A model generated the notes under the pieces. The model made no database searches and was not told where the DNA came from. It saw nothing but the letters and a program-made list of their open reading frames with translations. A program made the position numbers and the translations under genes. Below are positions 51,124 through 60,303 of a stretch of 64,000 bases of DNA, in pieces. Positions within the stretch are counted from its first letter, which is position 1. Each line of letters begins with the position of its first letter. Source of the DNA: a virus. Location: the IMG/VR virus record IMGVR_UViG_3300027973_000054, positions 1 through 64,000 of that record. One strand, given 5' to 3'.

Positions 51124-52332
51124 TTAAAATATCAATACTTTCTTTGTATTATTCAAAACTCCATACAATACATTTCCACTAACAAATAATCCTCTTCTTC
51201 CAAAATCTGGATCAAGATTAAAATCAAAACTTAATGTGGCAGTTTTATTGCTTCCGATAGAAGAATCGTAGTTAATATTTGTAAATTTACAGCCACTAAA
51301 GATTAATTTTGTTGCATCTACTCCGACTTTACTATTGTTGAAATTAACAATAATATTGTAATCTTCATCTCTATTTAATGTATCGAAAAACGAGCCAGAA
51401 AGATCTTCTTTAATAATAAAACTTGTATTTAATTTTCCATTAATTGGAAATTCTATTTTTCTTAATAATGGGAATTTGTAATTAATTGCTCTGTAAGATT
51501 TTCTATTAAAAGATAATGAATAATCTAAGCTTTGAATTATATCATTATAAAATAAAACTCCAGTAGTATTATTTGTATAAAAAGTAACACTAGCATTTCC
51601 TGGCAAAAGAATATTTTGTCCACTTATTGTGTTTTGATTGTAATTTAAAGCTTTTGGAATAATGATTGTATCATTACTTGCTTGATTTATTCCAGATCTT
51701 AAATCTAAGAAAGTATACTTTACTCCAGACCCACTAGTATAAAAAACAATATTATCTGCAACATAACTTTGATTTACTACTGGTAAATTTCCAAGTGAAA
51801 CATTAAAAGAATATTCATTGAGATAAGAGTTTTGAAAATGTAATAGTCCATAATTTTGACTATTTGAGTTTATTACTTGAGTAACATTAGTTGGATTAAT
51901 TAAAGAATTTGTTAATGTTGCATTTTCAGAAAACAAATCGTCAACATTTTTATTTATAACAAGATAAAAATCTCTATCATTTAATAATCCGCTATTAGTA
52001 CATAATCCAGAAAACATTGGTGCATTAAATCCAGAAAAATGATTAACATTAAAATTTAACCTATTCTCATTTGTAACCCCATCAGGAATATAAGAAAAAT
52101 TAAAAGCAACCTCTGGGGATGTGTTTACGCCTTGAAAAATATTTTGTTTTTGACCAAAACCTTGGGCATTTAATCTTGGTTGTTGAATTGAATAATTAAA
52201 ATTTTGTATTTTTTCTAATCTTTTAAGAATAATATTATTAGCCAAATAATAATCAGAACTCGCATTTTGTTCTCCACTATATGGAGCAACATATAAACCT
52301 TCTACATTGTAGATTATTCTATTTCTGGCCAT
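51124..52332 (-). CDS. Second tail-tube paralogue
   Basis: 402 residues. Same 'MARNRIIY' start as the major tail-tube protein, the same 'SSIGSNK' C-terminal block, and 'FNFSYIPDGVTNENRLNFNV' and 'YLNEYSFNVSLGNLPVVNQS' matching its central segments. It sits directly after the portal gene, far from the tail operon. It could be a minor tube protein, a decoration of the tube or a tail-terminator ring. An AAGGA ribosome site follows the GTGTAAT element by some 10 nt. Confidence 0.72.
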   Translation of the reverse strand: MARNRIIYNVEGLYVAPYSGEQNASSDYYLANNIILKRLEKIQNFNYSIQQPRLNAQGFGQKQNIFQGVNTSPEVAFNFSYIPDGVTNENRLNFNVNHFSGFNAPMFSGLCTNSGLLNDRDFYLVINKNVDDLFSENATLTNSLINPTNVTQVINSNSQNYGLLHFQNSYLNEYSFNVSLGNLPVVNQSYVADNIVFYTSGSGVKYTFLDLRSGINQASNDTIIIPKALNYNQNTISGQNILLPGNASVTFYTNNTTGVLFYNDIIQSLDYSLSFNRKSYRAINYKFPLLRKIEFPINGKLNTSFIIKEDLSGSFFDTLNRDEDYNIIVNFNNSKVGVDATKLIFSGCKFTNINYDSSIGSNKTATLSFDFNLDPDFGRRGLFVSGNVLYGVLNNTKKVLIF

Positions 52333-52352
52333 AACCTTAATCCTTGTATAGG

Positions 52353-52359
52353 ATTACAC
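52353..52359 (-). promoter_or_regulatory. GTGTAAT element upstream of the second tail-tube gene
   Basis: Minus-strand 'AAGTGTAATCCTATACAAGG' sits 3 nt after the portal stop and 20 nt before the ATG, with AAGGA in the leader. Confidence 0.45.
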
Positions 52360-52362
52360 TTT

Positions 52363-54294
52363 TTAAGCTTTACTATGATACAACAATGAAGCTATGTAAT
52401 TTGAGACTTGATGTTCAGCCGCAATCTCTTGAATATTGTTGATTTGGTCTTGATTTTGATCAAAGGGTTTTTCTATATATTCTTCGATTTTAGCTGTCCA
52501 ATTTTCTGGAATTTCATTAGCTATAATAATTTCAGATATATTTTCTGCACTTTCTTTTTGTTGATTGCTTAATTTTTTAACATTAAACTTTTTCCTAACA
52601 GCAGACTTAACTTCTTCTTCTAGATTTTGAGATGCTAAGATGTTATCTTTAATTTTAACAACTGAGAATGAAGCTTTTGCGCCAATTGGTTTTACGTTTT
52701 TTGTCGATTGAGGTATTCCAGTAGAACCAGATGGTCTACCAGCTTGACCAGCTGCACTTCCACCAATAAGTGGTTGATACAAACCTTCGTCTCTTAATTC
52801 TTTGAATTTTCTTTGAGATTGTACAGACTCTTCTTGAGTTGGTAGTCTTCCAGTATCAATTGCAGCTAATCCCTCTTCTGCGGTCAATACTCCTAACTCA
52901 ACTAGTCTATTATAAATTCTAGAGTATTGAACATCATCTTTAATATCAATATCTTGAAATGTTGGAGTTGGAAAATTTTTAAAACCAATATCTTTGCTCA
53001 TTCTTCTTATTTCTGGAATCAAGAATTCATTGATAAATACTTCTCTAGCTTGCTTTAATCTTTGAACAAATACTTGAACTTTAATACTTGTATTTGCAAA
53101 TTTTTCATTACCAATAAGAATATTATTTAATCCAATTTGAATATCGCGATCTACTACTTCATACTTTTGTGGTCCAATTAAATTACCAATATCTGGAATA
53201 ACGAATTGAGCTTTTGTTGTATAATCAGCGATAAGAACTCTTCCAATACTTTGATTTTCAAATAATTGTTGCATCGCTTGAAGATTCTTTTGATTTACTC
53301 CACCTTTATCAGGAGTATCTCCCATAGTAACTAACAAAACTGCTTGTTGCATTGTTCTTGTTACCGCCATATCCATCTTCTTCATTTCAAGTTTCCAGTT
53401 AATATCATCAAGAACAGGAAAACCCATTGGAATAGAAAGTGGCTCGTAATCTTGCTTCTTATAAAATACTGCTGCGAGTTTACTTTTGTCTAGTGGAACA
53501 AGAATATAAGAATTGTTTTTACTTTTAATCTTATCTTTAACATCTTGGGGAAGATTATTATAAACTTCAATATCTTCATCTGTTTTTGGATCTCTTAGTC
53601 TTTCTAATTCGTAATCACTCAACAATTTATAATAAACATTAAAAGCATAATTAACTGTTCCACCAACATAGATATCTGCTGGGTTAACAATTGTGTATCT
53701 TGCTGGAAGTTTAACTGAACCGTCTTGAGCAATTGATTTTAATTTAGAACCAAAAGTTTGTGTTATTTTTAAAAGTTGTTCGCTAGTTAAAGATGTGTCA
53801 AATCTATAAGTGAATACGTTTCCGCTTCTGTAGTACTCTCTAAAGAATTGATCTTGGAAGCTTGATAGATTGATTTTCTTAAAATATGCTTCAAAAAATT
53901 CTCTTGATTTTTGGCTTCCACCAGTTAAGTAAATTGGACTATCAGAAAATTCTGTCATTAAATCGATTGTGTTTCTGAAAATAGCTACATTATAATAAGC
54001 TTTTTGACACAAAATAATAGCATCTCTAACATCTAAAGTAGAGAGATTTTTAACATAATTAGAATATCTAAAAGGAATAATACCTGTATCAATATTAGTA
54101 AATCTACTAGTTCTTTCTATATCTGCTGCAGCATTTCTACGCATGCCAGTCGAAGCCCTAATCTCTGCTATTTTTGCTCTTTTCTTGTCTGATACATCAG
54201 TTCCATATACCATAAGTGGCGTTACTTGATCTTGTGGTAGTGGAAATTCTACTGAGGCTTTGGTTTCTTCAATTTTTTTAGTTTTTTTGCTCAT
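52363..54294 (-). CDS. Portal protein
   Basis: 643 residues, mixed alpha/beta with long C-terminal helices, adjacent to the large terminase. Portal-like parts are 'LCQKAYYNVAIFRNTIDLMT' (about 94-113), the 'AFFKKQDYEPLSIPMGFPVL' region and the clip/crown helices 'EEEVKSAVRKKFNVKKLSNQ' at the C-terminus. It forms the packaging and ejection channel at one capsid vertex. The ATG lies 12 nt after a GTGTAAT element, with no strong ribosome site. Length is on the large side for siphophages. Confidence 0.82.
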   Translation of the reverse strand: MSKKTKKIEETKASVEFPLPQDQVTPLMVYGTDVSDKKRAKIAEIRASTGMRRNAAADIERTSRFTNIDTGIIPFRYSNYVKNLSTLDVRDAIILCQKAYYNVAIFRNTIDLMTEFSDSPIYLTGGSQKSREFFEAYFKKINLSSFQDQFFREYYRSGNVFTYRFDTSLTSEQLLKITQTFGSKLKSIAQDGSVKLPARYTIVNPADIYVGGTVNYAFNVYYKLLSDYELERLRDPKTDEDIEVYNNLPQDVKDKIKSKNNSYILVPLDKSKLAAVFYKKQDYEPLSIPMGFPVLDDINWKLEMKKMDMAVTRTMQQAVLLVTMGDTPDKGGVNQKNLQAMQQLFENQSIGRVLIADYTTKAQFVIPDIGNLIGPQKYEVVDRDIQIGLNNILIGNEKFANTSIKVQVFVQRLKQAREVFINEFLIPEIRRMSKDIGFKNFPTPTFQDIDIKDDVQYSRIYNRLVELGVLTAEEGLAAIDTGRLPTQEESVQSQRKFKELRDEGLYQPLIGGSAAGQAGRPSGSTGIPQSTKNVKPIGAKASFSVVKIKDNILASQNLEEEVKSAVRKKFNVKKLSNQQKESAENISEIIIANEIPENWTAKIEEYIEKPFDQNQDQINNIQEIAAEHQVSNYIASLLYHSKA

Positions 54295-54306
54295 ATATTG
54301 TTAAAT

Positions 54307-54313
54307 ATTACAC
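54307..54313 (-). promoter_or_regulatory. GTGTAAT element upstream of the portal gene
   Basis: Minus-strand 'TAAGTGTAATATTTAACAAT': the terminase TAA abuts the element, and the ATG is 12 nt downstream. Same stop-plus-element fusion as at 32429. Confidence 0.45.
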
Positions 54314-56158
54314 TTATTTTATCATTATTGGGGTGAAAGTCTGAGATATGTCTTCTTTTGGAGCGTTCATTATATCATAATAACACTTTAAACCCCAATT
54401 TCCTAATAAAAGTGCAGAATAATTATCTTTTCTAGCTTTATTACATGAGCTACTTCTTTTCAAGTGTTGGGGTAAATCGAAGGATTGAGTGCCTCTAGCT
54501 GTAGATGAGTGTTCTACTAGAGTGCATTGTTTTTTGGTTTGATAAATAAAATCGTCTTGATTTTCGATAAAGTCTAAAGTAGACCAGTCTTTCTTTTCTT
54601 CTGTTTTCATTAACTCTAATGGGATACTTTGGCCGAATACAGTTTCAAAGAAATTATCATTAGCGCAAGTTTTACTAGCAAACCATATTTTCTTATAATC
54701 AATAGAAGCTTGTAAGTGTTCATTAGCTTTACGAATAAAGTTGCTTGTAAAGACTTGATTGAAAGCTATCTTCTTTGATTCTAAATTATAAATATTTCTA
54801 ACTTTACGAACTTCTTGTTCATAATCTACGCCCTCTAAATCAGAATTAAATTCAAAAGTATTGATTACTAGATTATTAGTTTTAAATAGTTCAGATTGAT
54901 TACAAGCAGAAAGGAATATGTCCGCTCCAGCATTATCCAAAATCATAAATACAATATTAAAATTAGTCATAAGATAATAAAAGTAATTAACGTGATTTTT
55001 TAAATTTCCTAATCCAGCGTAAGTGTGAACTAATGTACCCGTTTTTGTTTCTTCATCAATCTCCATTACTGCCATAGCAAAATAATCTGCATTAGGACTA
55101 TCACTCATATTAGGATCAATACCAAGAATATATTTTTTTCCAGAAGTTCCTTTCATTAAGGTATGAGGAGCTTGACCGTTTGGAATAGTGCAATCTTCCA
55201 TCTTTTTTGCGCTAAAATAACTATCGCTACCATCAATAAATCTTGCGCAATATTCTCTCAAAAAGCTGCTATGACTTGATCCTCCATTTTGAGCTTCTTC
55301 AATAATGGTTTTATCAATCATCTCTAATGGCAAAGCTTCATAACTTAGTTGAGATACAAAATAAGATGCTTCTGTGTTTTCTTTTGAATATATTTTTTCT
55401 ATCCATTCATTATATGTTTTATAAAGATTTTCAAATGTATAGCTTGCAGAAGAAAGAGCTATCATTTTACTATTATTTTCAAAAACCATTCTATCTTCTT
55501 CTTTCATTGCTCCTTCTCTAATTAAAGTGTCTTCCATTTCTCTAATTTCCATTCGTTCTTTCATATTCTGTGGTGCAACTAAGAATGGCATCAATACGGT
55601 TTTAACAATATCTTCTGATAGTAAAAGAAACTCGTCAAGCACTAATACGTTAGCGCGAAATCCTCGAATCTTTTCTCCGCTTAGGGGAATAGCTACAATG
55701 CTTCCACCATTAATCGACCATTCATATTGATCGTTTCTTTTACTTTTTGAACCAAAAGCTTGTTGAAGAAGTTCTGCGCCTTTGCTATTTACGATCTTCT
55801 CTAGATTATTAAATATGAATCTAGCTGTTCTGAAGGTTGGTCCTGCAATTAGAATTTTAGTATTAGGTTCGAAAACGCATTGAAGAAAACAAAATACACT
55901 TGCTATAAAACTTTTACCACAGCCTCGACCAAATACGCACATACTAAAGTTTCTGTTTAATAAACCTTTAAGATGAATCTCTTGGTATGGCGCTAACTTA
56001 ATTCCACTTATAAGTTCGGTAGTAAAACCTAAATTAGCTCTTAAAAATTTAGCAAGAGAAATTTTAGCGTCTTTATCATTAAGAATCCCTTTTAGATTCA
56101 TTAATTCTGTATTAATATCTGGATAATTTTTTTTATATTTATCTGGAGAATATATCAT
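54314..56158 (-). CDS. terL: Large terminase subunit
   Basis: 614 residues. The ATPase has Walker A 'FGRGCGKSF' (about 77-85) and Walker B 'VLVLDEFLLL' (about 172-181). The nuclease domain begins with 'YILGIDPNMSDSPNADYFAM', its first metal-binding Asp at about 349, and has further acidic candidates ('MILDNAGADIF'). It drives DNA packaging through the portal and cuts concatemers. It follows an ERCC4-type nuclease by a 4-nt overlap and precedes the portal gene. Both catalytic centres look complete. Confidence 0.93.
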   Translation of the reverse strand: MIYSPDKYKKNYPDINTELMNLKGILNDKDAKISLAKFLRANLGFTTELISGIKLAPYQEIHLKGLLNRNFSMCVFGRGCGKSFIASVFCFLQCVFEPNTKILIAGPTFRTARFIFNNLEKIVNSKGAELLQQAFGSKSKRNDQYEWSINGGSIVAIPLSGEKIRGFRANVLVLDEFLLLSEDIVKTVLMPFLVAPQNMKERMEIREMEDTLIREGAMKEEDRMVFENNSKMIALSSASYTFENLYKTYNEWIEKIYSKENTEASYFVSQLSYEALPLEMIDKTIIEEAQNGGSSHSSFLREYCARFIDGSDSYFSAKKMEDCTIPNGQAPHTLMKGTSGKKYILGIDPNMSDSPNADYFAMAVMEIDEETKTGTLVHTYAGLGNLKNHVNYFYYLMTNFNIVFMILDNAGADIFLSACNQSELFKTNNLVINTFEFNSDLEGVDYEQEVRKVRNIYNLESKKIAFNQVFTSNFIRKANEHLQASIDYKKIWFASKTCANDNFFETVFGQSIPLELMKTEEKKDWSTLDFIENQDDFIYQTKKQCTLVEHSSTARGTQSFDLPQHLKRSSSCNKARKDNYSALLLGNWGLKCYYDIMNAPKEDISQTFTPIMIK

Positions 56159-57090
56159 AATAGTTTTAGATCATAAGCTAATTGAAGGTCTATTTGTCTG
56201 TAAAAACAATTTGATGTAAAAATAGACTCAATTACCTTTGTCATCTCTCCTCTTCCATCTACAAAAAGAAATTGTAGATTATCATAATTTTGCAGTAATT
56301 CTCTAACATTATGAAATATATATTCTGGAGTTGCTTTTATCTTTTTACTAATATGCGGAAGATATTGAAAGCTTAGTGCGTTAGATAGTTTTTCTTCAAC
56401 TACAACAATCAAATATGCTCCACTTTTCTTTGCTCGATCTATTTCATTTTTAAATCTATCAAAGTTTTTAATGCTCAATGTGCTGATGAAATCGCTCAAG
56501 CTTTTTCTTTCTATAAAACATTTGCAATTATCGTTACTGCAAGAGTAGTCTCCAAATGGTAAGGTCTTGATCTCAAATTTTGTGTCAAATTTCAACCAGC
56601 TTTGCTCTCTTGTATCAACATATATAATTGATTTTTTATTTAATTTGTTTTTAAATTGATCTGTTATATTATTTGGATGAATGAATCTATTTTCTAGTCC
56701 TAAAGTTGAGCAAACATCATAATAATCATCAAATATTTTATTGTAAAAAAGTATAGATGGCGCCATAATTGTTCTTAACTCTACTTGAGAAGGACTATAG
56801 GTTAAATTTTTGTCATATTTTCTTTTAGATAATAGTTGCTTACAATATTCTTGAGCTTTTTCGATTGGCTGTTGCTTTAGCCATTTTTTCATATTATTCT
56901 TATCGTTAAAATCGCTATTTAAGTATTGCTCTTTAGTCTTAAAATTAATAAGTTCATTTGTTAATAAGTCTCGTCTTTCAAAATATGTTTGATAATATTT
57001 AACTTTATTAAAACCATAGCCCTTGAGCGACATATGCAATGCCTTCTCACTTGGAAACTCTTTTCCATCTATTTTGCATATAACTGACAT
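56155..57090 (-). CDS. ERCC4-type nuclease
   Basis: 311 residues. The ERCC4/XPF nuclease signature is clear: 'IIYVDTREQ' (about 153-161), 'FGDYS', and 'CFIERKSLSDFISTL' (about 190-204), where Asp, Glu, Arg and Lys make the metal site. The N-terminal 140 residues are basic, with Lys/Arg-rich helices. ERCC4-type nucleases cut structured DNA (flaps, forks). Placed between the terminase subunits and overlapping terL by 4 nt, it may trim branched DNA before packaging. The position inside the packaging operon is unusual. Confidence 0.82.
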   Translation of the reverse strand: MSVICKIDGKEFPSEKALHMSLKGYGFNKVKYYQTYFERRDLLTNELINFKTKEQYLNSDFNDKNNMKKWLKQQPIEKAQEYCKQLLSKRKYDKNLTYSPSQVELRTIMAPSILFYNKIFDDYYDVCSTLGLENRFIHPNNITDQFKNKLNKKSIIYVDTREQSWLKFDTKFEIKTLPFGDYSCSNDNCKCFIERKSLSDFISTLSIKNFDRFKNEIDRAKKSGAYLIVVVEEKLSNALSFQYLPHISKKIKATPEYIFHNVRELLQNYDNLQFLFVDGRGEMTKVIESIFTSNCFYRQIDLQLAYDLKLL

Positions 57091-57094
57091 AAAA

Positions 57095-58189
57095 TTATCC
57101 GTTTAAAATATCGTCTTCTGATATTCCAAGTATTCTAGCTTTTAATTCGTCCATTGTACCAAGGCGTTCTATTTCCTTTTTGATACTATTCTTTCTGAGT
57201 TCTGCTATTTTTAATAGTTTTTGTCTTGACTCTTCCTGCTTCCACATTTCAACAAGATTTAAGATGCTCGCATTTTCTTTAACTTGCTTGCTAAGTCTTT
57301 CGCTTCTTTTAACTTTGAGATCTTGTAGCAATTTTTGTTGACGATTAACGCAATCATTATACTCTTTTCTTGCCGTGCTGCTAGCTTCTACTACTGCCAT
57401 TGGAATTTTACCATCTTCTTGAGTTGCTATATCTATTTGATCTTGTAATGCTGTAATTGTTTGTTGAATACTAGATGATATTACGACTTCTGTAGCTAAC
57501 ACGATATATTGATCTACTTCTTCTTGAGTTAAATCACTTTTATCGTAAGTATATCTAACGAAACTGCTTTCGAAAAGATCTCTATCATTTTCATCGCTAT
57601 AAAGATTAATTTGATGAGTAAATCTATAAGTATTCATATAGCCAATCAAAGAATTTACTTCTTTCTTTTGTCTTGGGGTAATTTTTTCTTTGTCAATTCC
57701 ATCTAATATATACTTATTAATTTTAACAATCATTCTCTCTTCGCTTCGTGGAGCTTTATAAACTTCTGTAGCAGCATTTTCATTTACATCATTAAGATAT
57801 TTAATATTGCTAGGTATAGTTTTCATGTAATCAAGAACGCTTCTTGTTTCTTGGCAAAGATTTGTTAATGATTCATTTTTAAATAAAATTTTAGCTATCT
57901 CAAGTCCTGTCATTGTAGCACAATTATTGCTGATGTATTCTTTTTGATCTTCTGTTAATTCTATAAGACCTTTAGCTTGATATTCATGACTCTTTCGTGG
58001 TTTAATTTGTCTTGCTGCAAGAAATTGTTTTACAGCTTTGCCTTCTTTACTTCTGCCGTCAAGATCATCTCTGCCAAAAGCCAATTTAACTAATTCAGTT
58101 AATGAAGGTGGATTATCTGCTCGATTATTCCATTCGTTTAATAGATTTAATTGCTGTTCTTCTGTAAGTTCTGGTAAATTTTCACTCAT
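57095..58189 (-). CDS. Probable small terminase subunit
   Basis: 364 residues, large for the family. It has two N-terminal helix-turn-helix-like segments ('SLTELVKLAFGRDDLDGRSK', about 28-47, and 'TGLEIAKILFKNESLTN' near residue 94) and a long helical second half with coiled-coil character ('LQDLKVKRSERLSKQVKENA'). It lies upstream of the nuclease and terL, the usual place for the DNA-recognising subunit. There is no clear homology, so the call is from layout and composition. Confidence 0.55.
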   Translation of the reverse strand: MSENLPELTEEQQLNLLNEWNNRADNPPSLTELVKLAFGRDDLDGRSKEGKAVKQFLAARQIKPRKSHEYQAKGLIELTEDQKEYISNNCATMTGLEIAKILFKNESLTNLCQETRSVLDYMKTIPSNIKYLNDVNENAATEVYKAPRSEERMIVKINKYILDGIDKEKITPRQKKEVNSLIGYMNTYRFTHQINLYSDENDRDLFESSFVRYTYDKSDLTQEEVDQYIVLATEVVISSSIQQTITALQDQIDIATQEDGKIPMAVVEASSTARKEYNDCVNRQQKLLQDLKVKRSERLSKQVKENASILNLVEMWKQEESRQKLLKIAELRKNSIKKEIERLGTMDELKARILGISEDDILNG

Positions 58190-58190
58190 A

Positions 58191-58874
58191 TTAATGAATA
58201 TCTATGTCTCCATTATATAAATATTTCTTAACCTTAATCATAATGGATTTTTTAAGATTTTTAACTTGTTTATAACCAATCTTTCTATTCTTTTCTGTAG
58301 TCTTATATCCCATTAATTTTGCTGACTCTTCTTCAGACTTATGTTTGATATAATATAATTCATAAAATTTCCATTCAACTGGCTTGAGTACTTGTTGCAT
58401 TTTTGCATGAATATTTTTTGCAGTTTTTTCAATATCAATCTCATCTTCGATAATATTGTGAACTTCTTGAGTATGATTTTCTAATGCTACTGGTAATTTT
58501 ATATCGTGCGCTGATTTTTTACTCTTTTCCCACTTTGCGTATAATGGACATTTACCACATTGAGATGCATAAATTGTGCAACCGTCTTCTTGTTCTGCTG
58601 CTGCGCATCTTAAACATGGTCTAGAATAATTTCCGTAATTATTTCTTATTAAATTTTTAATTTGATTGCTTACGATACGATTAACCCATGGAGCTAGTGG
58701 TTTTTTTGGGTCATATAGATTCCATTTTTTATAAATATGTATTCTTAATATTTGGGAAACATCACTAAAATCCATCCAAGCTAAAGTTGTTAAATTCCAC
58801 TTATGTCTTCTTTTATTAATCTCTTGGTTTATCTCCGAAATTTTATCTTCGAAGCTTAATTTAGAAGACTTCAT
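58191..58874 (-). CDS. Phage sigma-like factor with cysteine-cluster insert
   Basis: 227 residues. Residues 28-80 resemble sigma region 2: 'DFSDVSQILRIHIYKKWNLY' then 'PLAPWVNRIVSNQIKNLIRN', the 'PWV.RI..N...NLIR' helix typical of ECF and T4 gp55-like factors. An insert has five Cys (87, 90, 99, 106, 109) able to bind zinc. Residues 164-218 resemble region 4 ('EWKFYELYYIKHKSEEESAK', 'KQVKNLKKSIMIKVKKYL'). It probably directs RNA polymerase to phage promoters. It overlaps the zinc-ribbon gene by 4 nt. The best match in this window for a reader of the GTGTAAT element. Confidence 0.65.
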   Translation of the reverse strand: MKSSKLSFEDKISEINQEINKRRHKWNLTTLAWMDFSDVSQILRIHIYKKWNLYDPKKPLAPWVNRIVSNQIKNLIRNNYGNYSRPCLRCAAAEQEDGCTIYASQCGKCPLYAKWEKSKKSAHDIKLPVALENHTQEVHNIIEDEIDIEKTAKNIHAKMQQVLKPVEWKFYELYYIKHKSEEESAKLMGYKTTEKNRKIGYKQVKNLKKSIMIKVKKYLYNGDIDIH

Positions 58875-59287
58875 TGAGAATTTTTTGATCTTTTAATTGT
58901 TCCTGCTTCTTTTGCAAAATCTTCTAATATTTGTTTCTTAGAATTTTTTTTACCTTTAATTTTTTCTCTAGGCTTTTTCTCTCCTGGAGAGCTTGTGCCT
59001 AAAAGTTCTCCAAGTTTTATTCCTTTAGCTTTTGGGTTATTATCTGACTCTACATCTATTTGAATTTGAGAAATATTTGGAACATTAACATCATCTATTT
59101 CATTATCAATTTCATAATCTAGATTATTAGCTACTACTGGATTAATAGTTCTTTTTTCTGGAATTGGTTTAGGGCTTACTTTATTAATTTGAACTTTATC
59201 GAAAGAATTACCGCAATTTGAACAAAAAATTGGTTTTTTAACCGAATATTCTGTGGCAGAGCCGCAAGAAGTACAATATCTTTTCAT
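58871..59287 (-). CDS. Zinc-ribbon protein
   Basis: 138 residues. An N-terminal ribbon has 'RYCTSCGSATEYSVKKPIFC' with Cys5, Cys8, Cys22 and Cys25 (CxxC-x13-CxxC), then a low-complexity acidic linker and a basic C-terminus ('KKPREKIKGKKNSKKQILED'). Zinc ribbons with basic tails often act in transcription or DNA processing. Its stop overlaps the sigma-like gene start by 4 nt, so translation is coupled. It may assist that factor. Confidence 0.65.
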   Translation of the reverse strand: MKRYCTSCGSATEYSVKKPIFCSNCGNSFDKVQINKVSPKPIPEKRTINPVVANNLDYEIDNEIDDVNVPNISQIQIDVESDNNPKAKGIKLGELLGTSSPGEKKPREKIKGKKNSKKQILEDFAKEAGTIKRSKNSQ

Positions 59288-59315
59288 TAACAGTATTATA
59301 CCATTAATTTTGAAT

Positions 59316-59987
59316 TTAATCTAAATAAATTAAATTTGCTTTGCCCTTCTTATCTATTACAACATAACTCGCTTTTTCTTCACAAAAACTTCCAGTATTA
59401 ATATATTCAAATTTATCATATTCATGCTCAGGTTTATGGCTATGACCACAAATAATTGAATCCTTGTTATTAAATTCGCAGTATTTAATAGCATTTTCTT
59501 TTATATTAGAAGTTTTTTCTCCTAATGATTCTGTTTTCTTTCTTAATAATTTAAAGAAATTATCAGCAAATGGAGTATAGTGTCTAATAATATAATATAA
59601 TTTAATTATAAATTCTGTGATACTTTTGTATTTACTAAAATATATATCAAATATATCACCATGAACTGCTATAAATTTCTTATCTTTTATATCAAACTCA
59701 TACTCATCTCTACAATCAAAACCAAGAAGAATACTCATAAATTCTGCTTTAAGGAAACAGTGATTACCAATTAAATATATAATTTTGCTTTTTTTGCTTA
59801 ATTTTCTTAATTTGGATAATACTTTCCAATGATTTTTATTGAGTCTATTTAAGTTGTGATGATCAAATAAGTCGCCAACAATTAATATTGTTTTTGCTTT
59901 TTCTTTTTTTAAGACTTTTAGTAATTGAGTGGCTTGACAATCTTTATCGCCAAGGTGAATATCTGAAATCGCTAATACTTCGTGCAT
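59316..59987 (-). CDS. Metallophosphoesterase (calcineurin-like)
   Basis: 223 residues. All five motif blocks are present: 'ISDIHLG' (Asp9, His11), 'GDLFD' (Asp39), 'GNHC' (Asn75, His76), 'HGD' (His109, Asp111) and 'GHSH' (His182, His184). The usual GNHD/E has Cys77 in the fourth place. The overall layout is like UDP-2,3-diacylglucosamine or DNA-repair type phosphoesterases, about 220-250 residues. Substrate unknown. It lies between the accessory genes and the zinc ribbon. Confidence 0.75.
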   Translation of the reverse strand: MHEVLAISDIHLGDKDCQATQLLKVLKKEKAKTILIVGDLFDHHNLNRLNKNHWKVLSKLRKLSKKSKIIYLIGNHCFLKAEFMSILLGFDCRDEYEFDIKDKKFIAVHGDIFDIYFSKYKSITEFIIKLYYIIRHYTPFADNFFKLLRKKTESLGEKTSNIKENAIKYCEFNNKDSIICGHSHKPEHEYDKFEYINTGSFCEEKASYVVIDKKGKANLIYLD

Positions 59988-59996
59988 CCTAATATC

Positions 59997-60299
59997 TTAG
60001 GACAGTTTATGTTCTTTTCTAGTCTTTTCTGGAATTGCGTCAACAAAATCTTGGCCCTTGCTGCTTGCTTTTTTATACAATTTTTTAATAAAAGCATCAT
60101 AACTCATATTTCCACCCATACGACCAAAATTACTAATAGCATCTCTTACGTCTTGTGGGCTAACTATTGGAAAACTACGACTTTCTGGAAATAAGAAGTC
60201 GCTATCTTTTAGTGAACTTCTTTTTTTACCTTTATAGGTTTTTTGATAAGCTTCTGTTTCTGTGATATCAAATTCAAGATAATGGATTTTTTTTCTCAT
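59997..60299 (-). CDS. Small phage protein (DUF6582-like)
   Basis: 100 residues. The segment 'SDFLFPESRSFPIVSPQDVR' with 'DAISNFGR' fits the 'FAFP..R.yPI.....vr.A....gr' motif found in DUF6582-type phage proteins, often near prohead protease or core genes. It precedes the phosphoesterase gene by 9 nt. Role unknown. Confidence 0.55.
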   Translation of the reverse strand: MRKKIHYLEFDITETEAYQKTYKGKKRSSLKDSDFLFPESRSFPIVSPQDVRDAISNFGRMGGNMSYDAFIKKLYKKASSKGQDFVDAIPEKTRKEHKLS

Positions 60300-60303
60300 A
60301 ATT

